51,680 bases of DNA. It comes from an uncultured Mailhella sp. (GTDB lineage: Bacteria; Desulfobacterota; Desulfovibrionia; Desulfovibrionales; Desulfovibrionaceae). The translations under genes were made by a program, and so were the position numbers. The notes below the pieces were generated by a model that searched no databases, was not told the origin of the DNA, and saw nothing but the letters and a program-made list of their open reading frames with translations. The DNA is taken from positions 1 through 51,680 of the forward strand of contig CALUUX010000045.1 of NCBI GenBank assembly GCA_944324085.1. Reading direction: 5' to 3'. Below, one piece after another: positions 34,717 through 44,280 of the stretch. The stretch's first letter is position 1, and each line of letters begins with the position of its first letter.

Positions 34717-35562
34717 CTACAGTTTATTCTGGGAGATGACCTGCTTGGCGCGCGTGGCTTCCGGAGCTTTGGGGAATTTGCGCACCAGTTCGTTCAAACG
34801 CTGCTTGGCCGCCGCCTTCTTGTTGAGCTGGAGGAAAGACATGCCCTGCTTCAGATAGGAAGCCGGAGCCTTCACGCTGTTGGGATAGCCGGAAATCACG
34901 TTTTCATAGGCCAGCGCGGCCTCAGCGTAATTCTTGAGCTGATACTGGCATTCTCCCTGCCAGAACCACGCGTTGGATACCAGCTTGTTCTTGGGGTACG
35001 TTTTGGTGAAATCGCTGAACGAACGCAGAGCCGCCTGATACTGACGGGAATTGAAAGACTTCATGCCGTTGTCGTACAAAGCCTGGGCCATGTCCACGTT
35101 GGCCTGAGGCTGCGCGGCCGGCGCGGCCGGAACAAGCGCGGGAGCGACCGACGCGGCGTTGACGGCAGGCTGCGCGACGGGCACGGTTCCGTCGATTCCC
35201 GGCACGCCGGGCTGGGCGTTGGGATCGGCGCCGAGCTGAAGGTCAAGCGCCATCTGGCTTTCCAAAAGATGCAGGGCGCGATCGTGAACGGCCAGAGTGT
35301 CGGCCATTTTCTGCGCGCCGCCCGCGCGCTGCAACGCATAGTTGAGCGTGTCGACCTGACCGCGCAGCTCCGAAATTTCCTGACGCATTTCCATGAGCTG
35401 AGACCAGCTGTCGGCCTGGTTGGTCTGACTGCTGCTCACCTGGCGGTTTATCTGATTAACCTGGGCCTGAAGCGCGTTATGCTCGCTGGTCGTCACGCAC
35501 GCCGTCAGCATCAGAGGCAGGGACAACAAAGCGATAGTGCGACCCCATGTGAAAAGTTCCAT
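34717..35562 (-). CDS. CpoB/YbgF-like periplasmic TPR lipoprotein
   Basis: 281-residue envelope protein. The signal peptide ends in the lipobox LTAC (Cys22), so it is a lipoprotein, unlike soluble E. coli CpoB. Residues about 30-95 form a coiled coil (trimerisation helix), a Pro/Ala-rich linker covers about 110-155, and three TPR-like repeats (YDNGMKSFNSRQYQAALRSF, FWQGECQYQLKNYAEAALAY, LKQGMSFLQLNKKAAAKQRL) complete the YbgF plan. Family members link peptidoglycan synthesis with the Tol-Pal machine. Here no tol or pal gene is adjacent. The ATG at 35562 has GGGAGA upstream; longer frames are rejected because they would bury the signal peptide. Confidence 0.88.
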   Translation of the reverse strand: MELFTWGRTIALLSLPLMLTACVTTSEHNALQAQVNQINRQVSSSQTNQADSWSQLMEMRQEISELRGQVDTLNYALQRAGGAQKMADTLAVHDRALHLLESQMALDLQLGADPNAQPGVPGIDGTVPVAQPAVNAASVAPALVPAAPAAQPQANVDMAQALYDNGMKSFNSRQYQAALRSFSDFTKTYPKNKLVSNAWFWQGECQYQLKNYAEAALAYENVISGYPNSVKAPASYLKQGMSFLQLNKKAAAKQRLNELVRKFPKAPEATRAKQVISQNKL

Positions 35563-35626
35563 AACCTTTTCTCCCGAATGATGAGGACGCGGGCCGGGCC
35601 CGCCCCCGTTGCTGGAAAGCTCCCTT

Positions 35627-35655
35627 GACAAAAACACACGGCCGAACCGGCCGGC
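35627..35655 (-). terminator. Terminator of the ileS-lspA operon
   Basis: On the minus strand GGCCG/CGGCC with a 3-base loop, then GTGTGTTTTTG. It lies between the small membrane-protein gene and the CpoB-like gene. Confidence 0.55.
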
Positions 35656-35693
35656 CCCTCGTCGCGGAGCTCTCGTCCTACGCTTGTCACGCG

Positions 35694-36173
35694 TCACGGC
35701 TTCCGAACGTCGTCGGGGCAGCCGAACGACCAGTCATCGACACCCGCGCGCGACGTTTTTTCGGCGACCGAAGAACGAACGTTCCGTTTCTCCGTCACCG
35801 ACGCCGAAGACGCGGAAATTTCCGCCGCGCCGCTTTCCACCGGCGTGGACTCGGAAAGCGGAGCCGCCGAAGGAACATTTTCGCTCTCCGGCGACGCGTC
35901 GACCGCCGCGGCCTTTTCCTCCGCAGCGCGCGCCCGCTCCGCTTCGATTCTGGCGCGGATATCCACCTTTTCCTTGCTGGCGTGCCTTCTGCCCACAAAG
36001 TAGTAGGCAAGGCCGCCCAGACAGGGAATGAACACGCACGCCATCATCCAGCGATACTTTTCCTTGGGCGTGGGAAAGTCGTGATACATGGCGTGTTTCA
36101 GAGCCCACATGTTCGGCAGAGCCGGAACGATGAGCATAAGCAGCTGTTCGCTGCTGAGATCCGAAATAAGCAC
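35694..36173 (-). CDS. PLDc_N-domain small membrane protein
   Basis: 159-residue protein: two membrane helices (about 9-30 and 41-62) separated by HAMYHDFPTPKEKYRWMM, which matches the short phospholipase D/cardiolipin synthase N-terminal (PLDc_N) domain, then a long charged Ala/Glu/Ser-rich cytoplasmic tail. No HKD catalytic motif is present, so it is not itself a phospholipase. The GTG start at 36173 comes two bases after the lspA stop, with GGGGG about eight bases upstream; it is probably translated through coupling. The function is unknown. Confidence 0.78.
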   Translation of the reverse strand: MLISDLSSEQLLMLIVPALPNMWALKHAMYHDFPTPKEKYRWMMACVFIPCLGGLAYYFVGRRHASKEKVDIRARIEAERARAAEEKAAAVDASPESENVPSAAPLSESTPVESGAAEISASSASVTEKRNVRSSVAEKTSRAGVDDWSFGCPDDVRKP

Positions 36174-36175
36174 GG

Positions 36176-36676
36176 CTATTTTCCCCCGTCGTCTTCACGC
36201 CCCTGCCGAAGAAGCACGACGCCGGCAAGGAGCACGCCCAGACAGATGGCGATATCGGCCACGTTGAACGCCGGCCAATGCCACTGTCCCCAGTACACGT
36301 CCAGAAAATCGGTCACGGCGCGGCTGCGCACGCGGTCTATAAGGTTGCCCGCGGCTCCGCCGAGAATACTGCCCAAACCGACGAACAGCGCGCAACTGTA
36401 CGGCGAGGTGCGCGCGATATGCACGATCACGCCGGCCACAAGCAGCGCCGCCGCCAGAAACAGCCAGAACTGCCAGTCGGTCTCCGCGCTGTTCAGAAAA
36501 CCGAAGGCCGCGCCGCGGTTGAGCACATGCACGATGTTGAAACAGCCGTCAATGACGCTGAACCCGCTTCCCACGGCAAGCCGGGCCGTTATGGCCGCCT
36601 TGGTGAGCTGGTCCAGCGCAAGCCAGACCAGCGCCACCGAAAAGACGACGATATGGCGGTTCACCGCCCTTTTCAC
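36176..36676 (-). CDS. lspA: Lipoprotein signal peptidase (signal peptidase II)
   Basis: Inner-membrane aspartyl protease that removes signal peptides from prolipoproteins; 166 residues with four helices. The catalytic aspartates are in [11 protein letters not shown] and [13 protein letters not shown], and the N-terminal [10 protein letters not shown] and NRGAAFGFL motifs are conserved. The GTG at 36676 overlaps the ileS stop (GTGA) and has GGAG seven bases upstream; a longer frame reaching 36736 lies wholly inside ileS. Clients in this window include the RND adaptor and the CpoB-like protein. Confidence 0.93.
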   Translation of the reverse strand: MKRAVNRHIVVFSVALVWLALDQLTKAAITARLAVGSGFSVIDGCFNIVHVLNRGAAFGFLNSAETDWQFWLFLAAALLVAGVIVHIARTSPYSCALFVGLGSILGGAAGNLIDRVRSRAVTDFLDVYWGQWHWPAFNVADIAICLGVLLAGVVLLRQGREDDGGK

Positions 36677-39537
36677 TCTTGTTCTCCGGCCTCTTTGGCC
36701 TTGAGTTCCTTCATGACCGCCGCGCAGCGCGGGCACAGCGTGGGATATTCAGGATCCGTGCCGAGTTCCTCGGAGTACATCCAGCAACGTTCGCATTTTT
36801 CGCCGCCGGCCTTCTTCACGCGCACGGCCAGACCGGGACATTCGTCAAGCTGCGCGGTGGCCAGAGCGTCCACCGGCGCGTCCTTGAAGTTCGCGAGGTC
36901 CAGCTGGGACACGATGCACACCGAACGCATGTCGGCTCCGCTGTCGGCGATGGCGGCGCGGAGCTTGTCATCCACATACAAAGTGACGTGCGTGTCGAGC
37001 GCATGGCCGATGACGCCTTCCTTGCGGAGAGGTTCAATGGCGCGGGTAACGCCGGCGCGGATATCCATCACCATTTCCCACGCTCCGCGCTCGTCGTCGG
37101 AAAGACGGAACTTCGTCACGTCCTTGGGCGGCAGAGCGAACACCGTAACCACGGGCTTGCCTTCGGCGTCCACGGGCTTCAGGGCGTCGGGAATGTGACG
37201 GAACACCTCTTCAGCCGTAAAGCTCATGATGGGAGCCATGTCGCGCAGCATGATGAGCAGCATGTGATACAGCGCGCTCTGAGCCGAACGACGCTCCGCG
37301 CTGTCGGGCAGCGAGGAATACAGGCGATCCTTGAGCACGTCGAGATAGAACGCCGAAAGATCCGTGGCGCACAGACCGTGCAGTCCCTGGAAAACCTTAT
37401 GGAATTCGTATTCCTGATACGCCGTTTCGGCGGATTCGTGGAAGGCGGCCACCAGGCTGAGCGCGTAGCGGTCCAGCGGCTTCATGCTGGCAAAGGGCAC
37501 GAGATCAGCGGGCGTAAGATCGTGAATGCTTCCCAGAAGATACCGGCAAGTGTTGCGGATGCGACGATACGCGTCCACCAGACGCTTCATGATTTCTTCG
37601 GAATAGCGGATATCCTCGCGGTAATCCACAGAAGCCACCCAGAGACGAAGCAGTTCCGCGCCGTACTTGTCAATGACTTCCTGCGGAGCCACCACGTTGC
37701 CGACGGACTTGGACATCTTGCGGCCCGCGCCGTCCACCACATACCCGTGCGTGAGTACGGCCTTGTAAGGCGGAATGTCGCGAGTGCCCACGGCCACGAG
37801 AAGCGAACTGTGGAACCAGCCGCGGTGCTGATCCGAACCTTCAAGGTACAGATCGGCGGGCACGCGCCCTTCGGGACGCTTCTCCATCACCGCGGCGAAA
37901 CTGGTGCCGGAGTCGAACCACACGTCGAGAATGTCGTCTTCCTTTTCCCAGTGCTTGCCGCCGCAATGCGGGCAGGTAAGACCGGCGGGAGCGATTTCGT
38001 CCACGTCATGTTCATACCAGTAGTCACAGCCCGTAGGATGCGTGGCGAAACGCGAAGCGATATCGCGCATCCAGGCCGGATCGTTCCACACCTCGCCGCA
38101 GTCCTTGCAGATAAGGGCGAGAATGGGCACGCCCCACATGCGCTGACGGGAAATGCACCAGTCGGGACGCGATTCCACCATGTTGTAGATGCGCCCCTGT
38201 CCCCAGGCGGGAATCCACTTCACCTTGTTCTGAATGGCGTCCAGGGCCTTGCCGCGCAGATTGTTGGGTTCCATGCCGATGAACCACTGCGTGGTGGCGC
38301 GGAAAATAACGGGATTCTTGCAGCGCCAGCAGCAGGGATAGGAATGGGTGATGTCCTGACGGGCCAGCAGATGGCCCAGTTCCTGCACCTTGGCGATAAC
38401 GGCGGGATTGGCGTCAAAGACCTGCATGCCCGCAAAAAATTCCACGGTGGGAAGGAAACGACCTTCGTCATCGAGAGGCGAGTACACGTCGAGCCCGTAC
38501 TTCATGCCCACTTCATAGTCCTCGCGGCCGTGGCCGGGAGCGGTATGGACGCAGCCCGTGCCGGCGTCGAGAGTGACATGCTCGCCGTTGATGATGAGCG
38601 ACGGACGATCAATGAAAGGATGGCGGGCTTCAAGACGTTCCAGCTTGTCGCCGGTGGTCTCGCCGAGCACGGTGTAGTCGGTCCAGCCGAAGATCTTGGC
38701 GCAGCTCTCCACAAGTTCGGAAGCCAGAATGTACTGACTGCCGCCGGTTTCCACCAGAGCATAACGAAATTCGGGATGCACGCACACGGCCAGGTTGCTC
38801 GGCAGCGTCCAGGGCGTGGTGGTCCAGATCACGATATAGGCGCGGGAAACGTCGGCCTGCGGGAACACGTCCTTCAGCTTCGGATCGGGAAGCGGAAAAC
38901 GCACGTAAATGGAAGGAGAGGAAAGATCGCGATATTCCACTTCGGCTTCGGCGAGGGCCGTCTTGCAGTGGCAGCACCAGTAGATGGGCTTCTTGCTGCG
39001 AACTACGCCCTTGCGTTCCACAAAGGTGGCCAGTTCCGCGGCGGTCACGGCTTCGTAGGCCGGATCCATGGACATGTACGGATGTTCCCAGTCTCCGAGC
39101 ACGCCGAGACGCTTGAATTCCTTGCGCTGAATGTCGAGGAACTTCTGGGCGTACTGACGGCAACGCTTGCGAATGACGTGCGCGGGCAGATCCTTCTTCT
39201 TGTCGCCGAGTTCCAGTTCCACATTGTGCTCGATGGGCAGACCATGGCAGTCCCAACCGGGGATATAGCCGGTCTTCCAGCCCATGAGGTTGCGGGACTT
39301 GATGATCATGTCCTTGAGAATCTTGTTCAGGGCCGTGCCCAGATGAATATGTCCGTTGGCGTAGGGCGGGCCGTCGTGCAGCACGAATTCGCCGCGCGAG
39401 CCGGAAGCGTCCTGCATGCGCTGGAACACATTGTTTTCTTCCCAGAACTTCAGCATTTCCGGTTCCTTCTGAACCAGATTCGCCTTCATGGGGAAACCGG
39501 TGACGGGCAGATTCAGCGTTTTCTTATATTCAGCCAT
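36673..39537 (-). CDS. ileS: Isoleucyl-tRNA synthetase
   Basis: Class I aminoacyl-tRNA synthetase of 954 residues that charges tRNA-Ile and edits valine. The HIGH motif is [11 protein letters not shown] (residues 57-67), the KMSKS motif is KMSKSVGN (about 605), the editing domain has [11 protein letters not shown] and [19 protein letters not shown], and the C-terminal zinc finger is CERCW...CPRC. The size and zinc finger mark the eubacterial type 1 form. The SD GGAGG is nine bases before the ATG. A TTGACA at 39651-39656 (minus) is a possible -35 box, but its -10 partner is poor. Confidence 0.97.
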   Translation of the reverse strand: MAEYKKTLNLPVTGFPMKANLVQKEPEMLKFWEENNVFQRMQDASGSRGEFVLHDGPPYANGHIHLGTALNKILKDMIIKSRNLMGWKTGYIPGWDCHGLPIEHNVELELGDKKKDLPAHVIRKRCRQYAQKFLDIQRKEFKRLGVLGDWEHPYMSMDPAYEAVTAAELATFVERKGVVRSKKPIYWCCHCKTALAEAEVEYRDLSSPSIYVRFPLPDPKLKDVFPQADVSRAYIVIWTTTPWTLPSNLAVCVHPEFRYALVETGGSQYILASELVESCAKIFGWTDYTVLGETTGDKLERLEARHPFIDRPSLIINGEHVTLDAGTGCVHTAPGHGREDYEVGMKYGLDVYSPLDDEGRFLPTVEFFAGMQVFDANPAVIAKVQELGHLLARQDITHSYPCCWRCKNPVIFRATTQWFIGMEPNNLRGKALDAIQNKVKWIPAWGQGRIYNMVESRPDWCISRQRMWGVPILALICKDCGEVWNDPAWMRDIASRFATHPTGCDYWYEHDVDEIAPAGLTCPHCGGKHWEKEDDILDVWFDSGTSFAAVMEKRPEGRVPADLYLEGSDQHRGWFHSSLLVAVGTRDIPPYKAVLTHGYVVDGAGRKMSKSVGNVVAPQEVIDKYGAELLRLWVASVDYREDIRYSEEIMKRLVDAYRRIRNTCRYLLGSIHDLTPADLVPFASMKPLDRYALSLVAAFHESAETAYQEYEFHKVFQGLHGLCATDLSAFYLDVLKDRLYSSLPDSAERRSAQSALYHMLLIMLRDMAPIMSFTAEEVFRHIPDALKPVDAEGKPVVTVFALPPKDVTKFRLSDDERGAWEMVMDIRAGVTRAIEPLRKEGVIGHALDTHVTLYVDDKLRAAIADSGADMRSVCIVSQLDLANFKDAPVDALATAQLDECPGLAVRVKKAGGEKCERCWMYSEELGTDPEYPTLCPRCAAVMKELKAKEAGEQE

Positions 39538-39796
39538 GAGGCTTTTCCTCCGGGCGCTGGCGCGCCATGGTATTCCTTGCGGGGCATGCGGTCAGAGACC
39601 GCTCTCCGAAAGCAGTCGAAAAAGGTATGTTTTCCCGCGTCGGGCTCAAATGTCAAGCCTAATTTCCCACAAACGGAACGACGCGCGCGACTCGGCTTCG
39701 CCGACGCGTCCTTCCGCCGAAAAGAAAATATTATTCCGCTTTTCCGCAAGCCGTGCTATCTGTGCCCCAAAAAAGAAAAACGTAAGGAGTCTTGCC

Positions 39797-40354
39797 ATGT
39801 ATCTCGGAGAAAAAGGACAGCGCGCCCTGCGGATTCTGCATATCATGGCCGCGTCCGCATGGCTGGGCAGCGTTCTCTGCGTGCTGGCTCTGGTTCACGC
39901 GGCTCCGCGCTGCGCCTCGGACGACGAGCTTTTCGGCATGCTCCGGGCGTCCGTCGGCATCAGCCAGTACGTGCTCGTTCCCGCGGGAGCCTTCGGCACC
40001 TTCTTCACCGGGCTGACCTATTCCCTGTGCACCTACCGGGGATTCGTCCGATACCCATGGGTGCTCTGCAAATGGATCCTTGCCGTCGGCATGACGGCGT
40101 TCGGCGTCGTCTGGCTGGGCCCATGGGCAGGTCAGGAATTGGACGATGTGCGCCAGTACGGCGCGGCGGCCTACGAACGTCCGGCCATCGCCGCCATGCA
40201 TGCCCGCCGGGAACGCTGTTACGCCGCCTACGCGGGACTGCTGACGCTGTCCGTCGCGCTTGCCGTATGCAGACCGGGAGAAAAAATGCGTCGCGTCAGT
40301 CGCCGGATCGCTCCGCCATCCTTCTCAGAAAGTAGGAAAGTTCGCACAGCGTGA
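39797..40354 (+). CDS. Small integral membrane protein (DUF2269-like)
   Basis: 185-residue protein with four predicted membrane helices: LRILHIMAASAWLGSVLCVLAL, the FGTFFTGLTYSL region, WVLCKWILAVGMTAFGVVWLG and AAYAGLLTLSVALAV. The pattern of a helix with HIMAASAWLGS and another with a Lys/Trp pair resembles DUF2269 proteins, which may bind haem or quinone-like cofactors; this is not proven. The ATG at 39797 has AAGGAG eight bases upstream; an upstream open stretch lacks a start signal. The C-terminal 20 codons overlap, on the opposite strand, the end of the restored LTA-synthase-like frame. Confidence 0.8.
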   Translation: MYLGEKGQRALRILHIMAASAWLGSVLCVLALVHAAPRCASDDELFGMLRASVGISQYVLVPAGAFGTFFTGLTYSLCTYRGFVRYPWVLCKWILAVGMTAFGVVWLGPWAGQELDDVRQYGAAAYERPAIAAMHARRERCYAAYAGLLTLSVALAVCRPGEKMRRVSRRIAPPSFSESRKVRTA

Positions 40355-41910
40355 ACGTCCTGTCTTCCCCGTCGCGCTTCGCCCCAGACAACCACGCGCC
40401 GTCGCCCTTGACGTTCACAAGAAAGGGCACATAGGGGCCGTTCTTCCGCCACCCGGACGGATAGGAAACCTCACTGCCATGATCCCCCCCAGAGCGCCAA
40501 CAGCGCGCCGTCCGACAGGCGATCGTAAAAATCGGCGAGACAGGCGTCCACATAGTTTAGGGAAGCCACATATCGGGCAAACAGTCCTCCGCGCAGGCCG
40601 AACTGCGGCAGAGGATCCATGAAAGGTATGTGACTGCTCATGGTCACCACGAACACCGCGTCGCCCCTGCCCTCTTCCAGATACCTCGCCGCCGCGTCCA
40701 GCACATACTCGTCCGCGACATGCTCCATGGCGAGCCCGCTGACCGGATACCCCTCCTCGACCAGTTCCTCCTTGAAAAACGTTTCCTTGAATCCCATGAG
40801 CGCGTAGGCGTCGCGAAGATGAAACAGCTCTCCCTCCAAACCGTGAAACGTCGCCGGCCGACTTTCGGCGAGCGCGTGCGCGACGCTGTCGGGATAGTCC
40901 CGGATATAGGAATAATACATGACGTTCTGATCGGCGACCCGACCGTTGAGCATTTCGTAGTCCGTGTTGGACGAGCCGACCTTATGCGGCGCGAAGGCCT
41001 TGATCACCAGCGATTCCGGCAGCAGAGAACGCAGAAAAGGCATGACCGGTCTCTGGTTGACGTCCATGGCAAGCGCGGCGAAATCAAGACTTTCCACCTG
41101 AATCATCACCATGGGGCGCGAAGCGGGTGGCAAGGGGAACCCGCACCATGTTCCCTCGCCGCCCGCATGCGTTTCCAGAAAACGTTTTTGCGGATCCTCG
41201 CATCTCTTTTCGGCGTAGATCAGACTGGTGTCTCTGTACAGTCCGCTGAGCCATTCCCCCGCCCATGTGGCCAGATACCCCAGATGGCGGACGGACTCTC
41301 GGCTCCCTTCCTGCGAACGTCGGTCCAGAGCCGTTCGATGGGGACCATCATCCGTCCACAGACTGAGTATTCCCGCCCTTCCATGGCCCCAGAAAACGGT
41401 GACGGACAACGCCATGAGGCAACTTACGGCCGCCACGCCGCGCATCGACCACACGCGCGGCATGGCCTCATGCGGCACGGAGGACAGCCACAACAAAAAC
41501 ACTTCCGCGCCGAACGCCAGCGCGAGAAGAAAGAGAATATCCGCCTTGATAAAAACCAGCACCGAGCCGCCGAGAAAGGACAGGCCCTGCATGGAATGGT
41601 ATATGGTGGAAAGCGTAAGCGTATTGTAGAAAAAACTGCCGTAATGCAGAATCACGGCACTGACCGCCGTCTGTCCCGCGAGAAAGACAAGGTACGCCCT
41701 TCGCGACAGCAGAGCGAGAGACAACGGCGTGAGAAAATCAATCGCCACCAGGGACGCCGTGACCGTTTTTTCGAAACTTTCCAGATTCAGAATATGGCTG
41801 ATGGACAACGTCTGCACCAGCAAGGCTTCCACGCCGCTGACCATAACGGAAAGCAGCAGGAAAAAAAGCGCGAAACCTCCATATTTCACGGGCGATTCTG
41901 GAATGCGCAT
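40296..41910 (-). pseudogene. LTA-synthase/phosphoglycerol-transferase-like gene, frameshifted at a G7 run
   Basis: Alkaline-phosphatase-superfamily enzyme of LtaS/OpgB type, anchored by about five N-terminal helices (residues 12-170) with an extracytoplasmic catalytic domain. MVMIQVESLDF holds the conserved metal-binding Glu, and HKVGSSNTDYEMLNGR the nucleophile loop (a Ser or Thr). The frame reads MSSHIPFMDPL and SLNYVDACLADFYDRL, then ALWGGSWQ and stop at 40471 (479 residues). In the next frame, after a run of seven G's (40484-40490, C7 on the plus strand), the text continues as ALWGDHGSEVSYPSGWRKNG to 40296. Loss of one G gives exactly 537 residues and restores the Gly-Asp-His metal motif. 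The ATG at 41910 has GGAGG eight bases upstream. It could be phase-variable, a true null, or a sequencing error. Confidence 0.85.
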
Positions 41911-41932
41911 GATCCCTCCGAGTCCTCGCCCC

Positions 41933-41961
41933 ATCATCAGGCCGCAGTCGGGTCGCGTCAA
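41933..41961 (-). promoter_or_regulatory. Candidate promoter of the LTA-synthase-like gene
   Basis: On the minus strand TTGACG, 17 bases, GATGAT (5/6 and 4/6), with transcription start 15-20 bases before the ATG at 41910. Confidence 0.5.
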
Positions 41962-41998
41962 CCGCTTCTAAAATAGAACCTTGTCTCTTCGCCAAGAA

Positions 41999-42013
41999 TA
42001 AAAGAATCTTTTA
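41999..42013. promoter_or_regulatory. 15-bp inverted repeat between divergent genes (operator candidate)
   Basis: TAAAAGA-A-TCTTTTA, a perfect 7-1-7 inverted repeat in an otherwise short intergenic region. It lies upstream of the -35 boxes of both the minus-strand LTA-synthase-like gene and the plus-strand hydrolase gene, so one regulator could act on both. Confidence 0.4.
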
Positions 42014-42039
42014 CGCATCGACAAACGACGTCCGCAATC

Positions 42040-42068
42040 TTGACGCTGCGCCCACCGCCTCGTATCGT
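42040..42068 (+). promoter_or_regulatory. Candidate sigma-70 promoter of the MBL-fold hydrolase gene
   Basis: TTGACG, 17 bases, TATCGT (5/6 and 4/6), with about 25 bases of leader before the ATG at 42101. Confidence 0.6.
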
Positions 42069-42100
42069 GACCATAGAGCAGCAAGACGAGGAGGTTCTTT

Positions 42101-42910
42101 ATGGACAAGCTCATCGTTCTCGGCACGGGAGCGGCCAACGCGCTGCGCTACTACAACACCTGTTTCATGCTTCAGGGGCCGCAGGGCGGTCTGCTGGTGG
42201 ACGGAGGAGGCGGCAACGGCGTTCTTCTTCAGCTGGAAAAAGCCGGCCTTTCCCTCCTCGATCTGAAAGACATCTTCGTCACCCACGAGCACATCGATCA
42301 TTCGCTCGGCGTCATCTGGATCGCGCGCATGGTCTCCTCGCTCTTTCTGCGGGAAAAACGCAGCGACATTCTGCGCATACACTGCCATACGCGCCTTTCG
42401 GAAAAGCTGCGCGCCATCTGCCAGTTCACGTTGAGCGAAAAACAGTTCTCCACCATTGGCACAAGCATCCGGTTCATGCCCGTCAAGGACGGCGAACAAC
42501 GGTCCATAGCCGGGCACACGCTCACCTTTTTCAACACGCATTCCCGCAAGGCCGAACAATTCGGTTTCCACATGGAAAGCCCGGACGGTCAGCGCATCGT
42601 CTGCACCGGCGACGAACCCTGCCATCCCGCCTGCGGCCATTATCTGGCGGGAGCGGACTGGCTTCTGCACGAAGCCTTCTGTCTGGACGCGGACGCGAAC
42701 GTGTTCCGGCCGCGACTCATAGGGCACGGCACCGTGCGTGAGGCCGCCCTTCTGGCCGGAAAACATCATGTGCGCAATCTCGTGCTCTGGCACACCGAAG
42801 ACCGCACGCCGCCGGAACTGCGCCGGGAACGCTATACCGAAGAAGCGCGCCGCGCCTTCCGCGGCAACGTCTTCATTCCCGAAGATCTTGACGTCATTCC
42901 TCTGCGGTGA
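42101..42910 (+). CDS. MBL-fold metallohydrolase (RNase Z-like)
   Basis: Metallo-beta-lactamase-fold hydrolase of 269 residues. The start KLIVLGTGAANALRYYNTCFML is typical of RNase Z/phosphorylcholine esterase-like proteins. Metal ligands: THEHIDH (motif II, about residues 62-68), CTGDEPCHPAC (Asp of motif IV) and LVLWHTEDR (last His). The exosite arm of true RNase Z was not identified, so a tRNA 3' processing role is only one option; a hydrolase of small phosphate or sulfonate esters is another. Strong SD (GAGGAGG) seven bases upstream, its own promoter, and a terminator behind it: a single-gene transcript. Confidence 0.87.
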   Translation: MDKLIVLGTGAANALRYYNTCFMLQGPQGGLLVDGGGGNGVLLQLEKAGLSLLDLKDIFVTHEHIDHSLGVIWIARMVSSLFLREKRSDILRIHCHTRLSEKLRAICQFTLSEKQFSTIGTSIRFMPVKDGEQRSIAGHTLTFFNTHSRKAEQFGFHMESPDGQRIVCTGDEPCHPACGHYLAGADWLLHEAFCLDADANVFRPRLIGHGTVREAALLAGKHHVRNLVLWHTEDRTPPELRRERYTEEARRAFRGNVFIPEDLDVIPLR

Positions 42911-42924
42911 ACGCGCATTAACGC

Positions 42925-42954
42925 AAAAGGGGGAGCTCAGGCTCCCCTTTTTTT
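42925..42954. terminator. Terminator after the MBL-fold gene (bidirectional)
   Basis: AAAAGGGGGAGC/GGCTCCCCTTTT with a small loop, then TTTTTTT on the plus strand. The A4 on the other side gives a T4 for transcripts of the convergent ABC permease gene. A second perfect stem (GTCGGATT/AATCCGAC, 42968-42997) follows. Confidence 0.9.
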
Positions 42955-43071
42955 ACGGTCGTCTTAAGTCGGATTTCCCCGGCCAGAAGAATCCGACCTT
43001 GCTCGTCGAGCGGATCGAACATCCGCCAAAACGCGAACGGCATCCCTCGCGTCCGACCCGCGCTCCGTTGC

Positions 43072-44244
43072 CTACGCCGAACGCAAAAGCTCTCCGGCCG
43101 TCCTGCGGCAGGCAAACCACGCGGGCAAAAACGCGGCGAGGCACCCGCATCCCGCGGCCGCAAGGGCCGCCAGAACTTCCTTCATCGACAACGAGACCGT
43201 GAGCGCCACGCCCGTTTCCGTCTGAATCCACGCACTCGCCGCCGACGCCATAACATAGCCGAGTCCGAGACCGAGCAGGCAGCCGACGAACATGACGCCG
43301 GACACCATGAGCCAGACGCTCACGGCAAGAAAGCCATGCGACGCGCCGAGCGCACGCAACAAGGCCATGGCCCGCACGCGCATGGCCACGGCAAAGAAGC
43401 CGGAAACCAGCGCCGCGGCCAGAGCGGCCGCCTGCGCGCCGGACGCAAGCAAGAGCATGACGTCGTGCATCTGTTCCAACGTGCCGAAAAGCCGGGTGAG
43501 CACTTCGCCGGAAAACACGGCCTGCGTTTCCAGAGCGTTCATGGCCGCGCGAAGTTTGTAGGCGTCGGCCACGGTGACGGGCTTCGCCACCACCACGGAA
43601 CAGCGACCTTCGCCCGCGCCGTTGCCGTGCATGCTCCACAACGACTCGATAGGAACGACGATGGCCCTGTCCCACGGCGTTCCCGTGGCGGGCATGCGTC
43701 CCACCACCCGAAATTCATGCGCATGAGCCCTGCCGCCGTTTTCGTCCAGCGCGGCCTCAGCCACGCTTCCGTGACTCGGCACAAAACTGTCGCCTTCCTT
43801 CAACGGAACGCCGGCCCCCACCACGGCTTCGTCGCTGTTCAAAAACATGCGGCCCGACGCCAGCGGCCGTTTACCGCCCAGCGTCACAAGTTCCGAAGAC
43901 GTGCCCGCCAGCGGAAAATTCCTCCAGCGATCCCCAAAGGCCAGAGGCGCGGCCCAGCGCAACCCTCCATGAGCCTTCACGTTTTCCAGCGTTCCGAACG
44001 GCAGCAGGGGCAACGGTTCAGGACGAAGATATACCGCCCCCAGCACCAGATCCACCGCGCTGCCCTTGGCCCCTATGAGCAGATCGAACGCGTCGGCCGA
44101 CTGGGCCATGCCGGAGCGGATGGAGCGTTCCATCATGGAAACGGCGGGACTCAGACTCCCGGCAAAGGCCAGCACCAGCGCCAACGCCAGCGCGCCGCCC
44201 CAGGAACGGCGAAACTCGCCTCGAAGAAAAAGAAATGGATTCAT
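43072..44244 (-). CDS. ABC transporter permease (FtsX/MacB/LolC-like)
   Basis: 390-residue permease with an N-terminal helix (about 16-38), a large periplasmic domain (about 40-265) and three C-terminal helices: VMLLLASGAQAAALAAALVSG, the WLMVSGVMFVGCLLGLGLGYV region and EVLAALAAAGCGCLAAFLPAW. This is the FtsX/MacB type VII fold, which extracts or pushes substrates (lipoproteins, drugs, peptides) from the periplasmic face rather than importing them. RALGASHGFLAVSVW is the conserved segment before helix 3. The partner ATPase is the preceding gene. The substrate is unknown. Confidence 0.87.
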   Translation of the reverse strand: MNPFLFLRGEFRRSWGGALALALVLAFAGSLSPAVSMMERSIRSGMAQSADAFDLLIGAKGSAVDLVLGAVYLRPEPLPLLPFGTLENVKAHGGLRWAAPLAFGDRWRNFPLAGTSSELVTLGGKRPLASGRMFLNSDEAVVGAGVPLKEGDSFVPSHGSVAEAALDENGGRAHAHEFRVVGRMPATGTPWDRAIVVPIESLWSMHGNGAGEGRCSVVVAKPVTVADAYKLRAAMNALETQAVFSGEVLTRLFGTLEQMHDVMLLLASGAQAAALAAALVSGFFAVAMRVRAMALLRALGASHGFLAVSVWLMVSGVMFVGCLLGLGLGYVMASAASAWIQTETGVALTVSLSMKEVLAALAAAGCGCLAAFLPAWFACRRTAGELLRSA

Positions 44245-44280
44245 TCCAGATACCTCAAGCTCATGGCGTTTGCCGAGCCC

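Noticed and set aside
39628..39656. Promoter for ileS from TTGACA at 39651-39656 (minus)
   Set aside because: The -35 is perfect but no -10 better than 3/6 at any usual spacing, so only mentioned in the ileS entry.
36679..40335. 1218-codon plus-strand frame over ileS and beyond
   Set aside because: Antisense to ileS; same codon-bias artefact.
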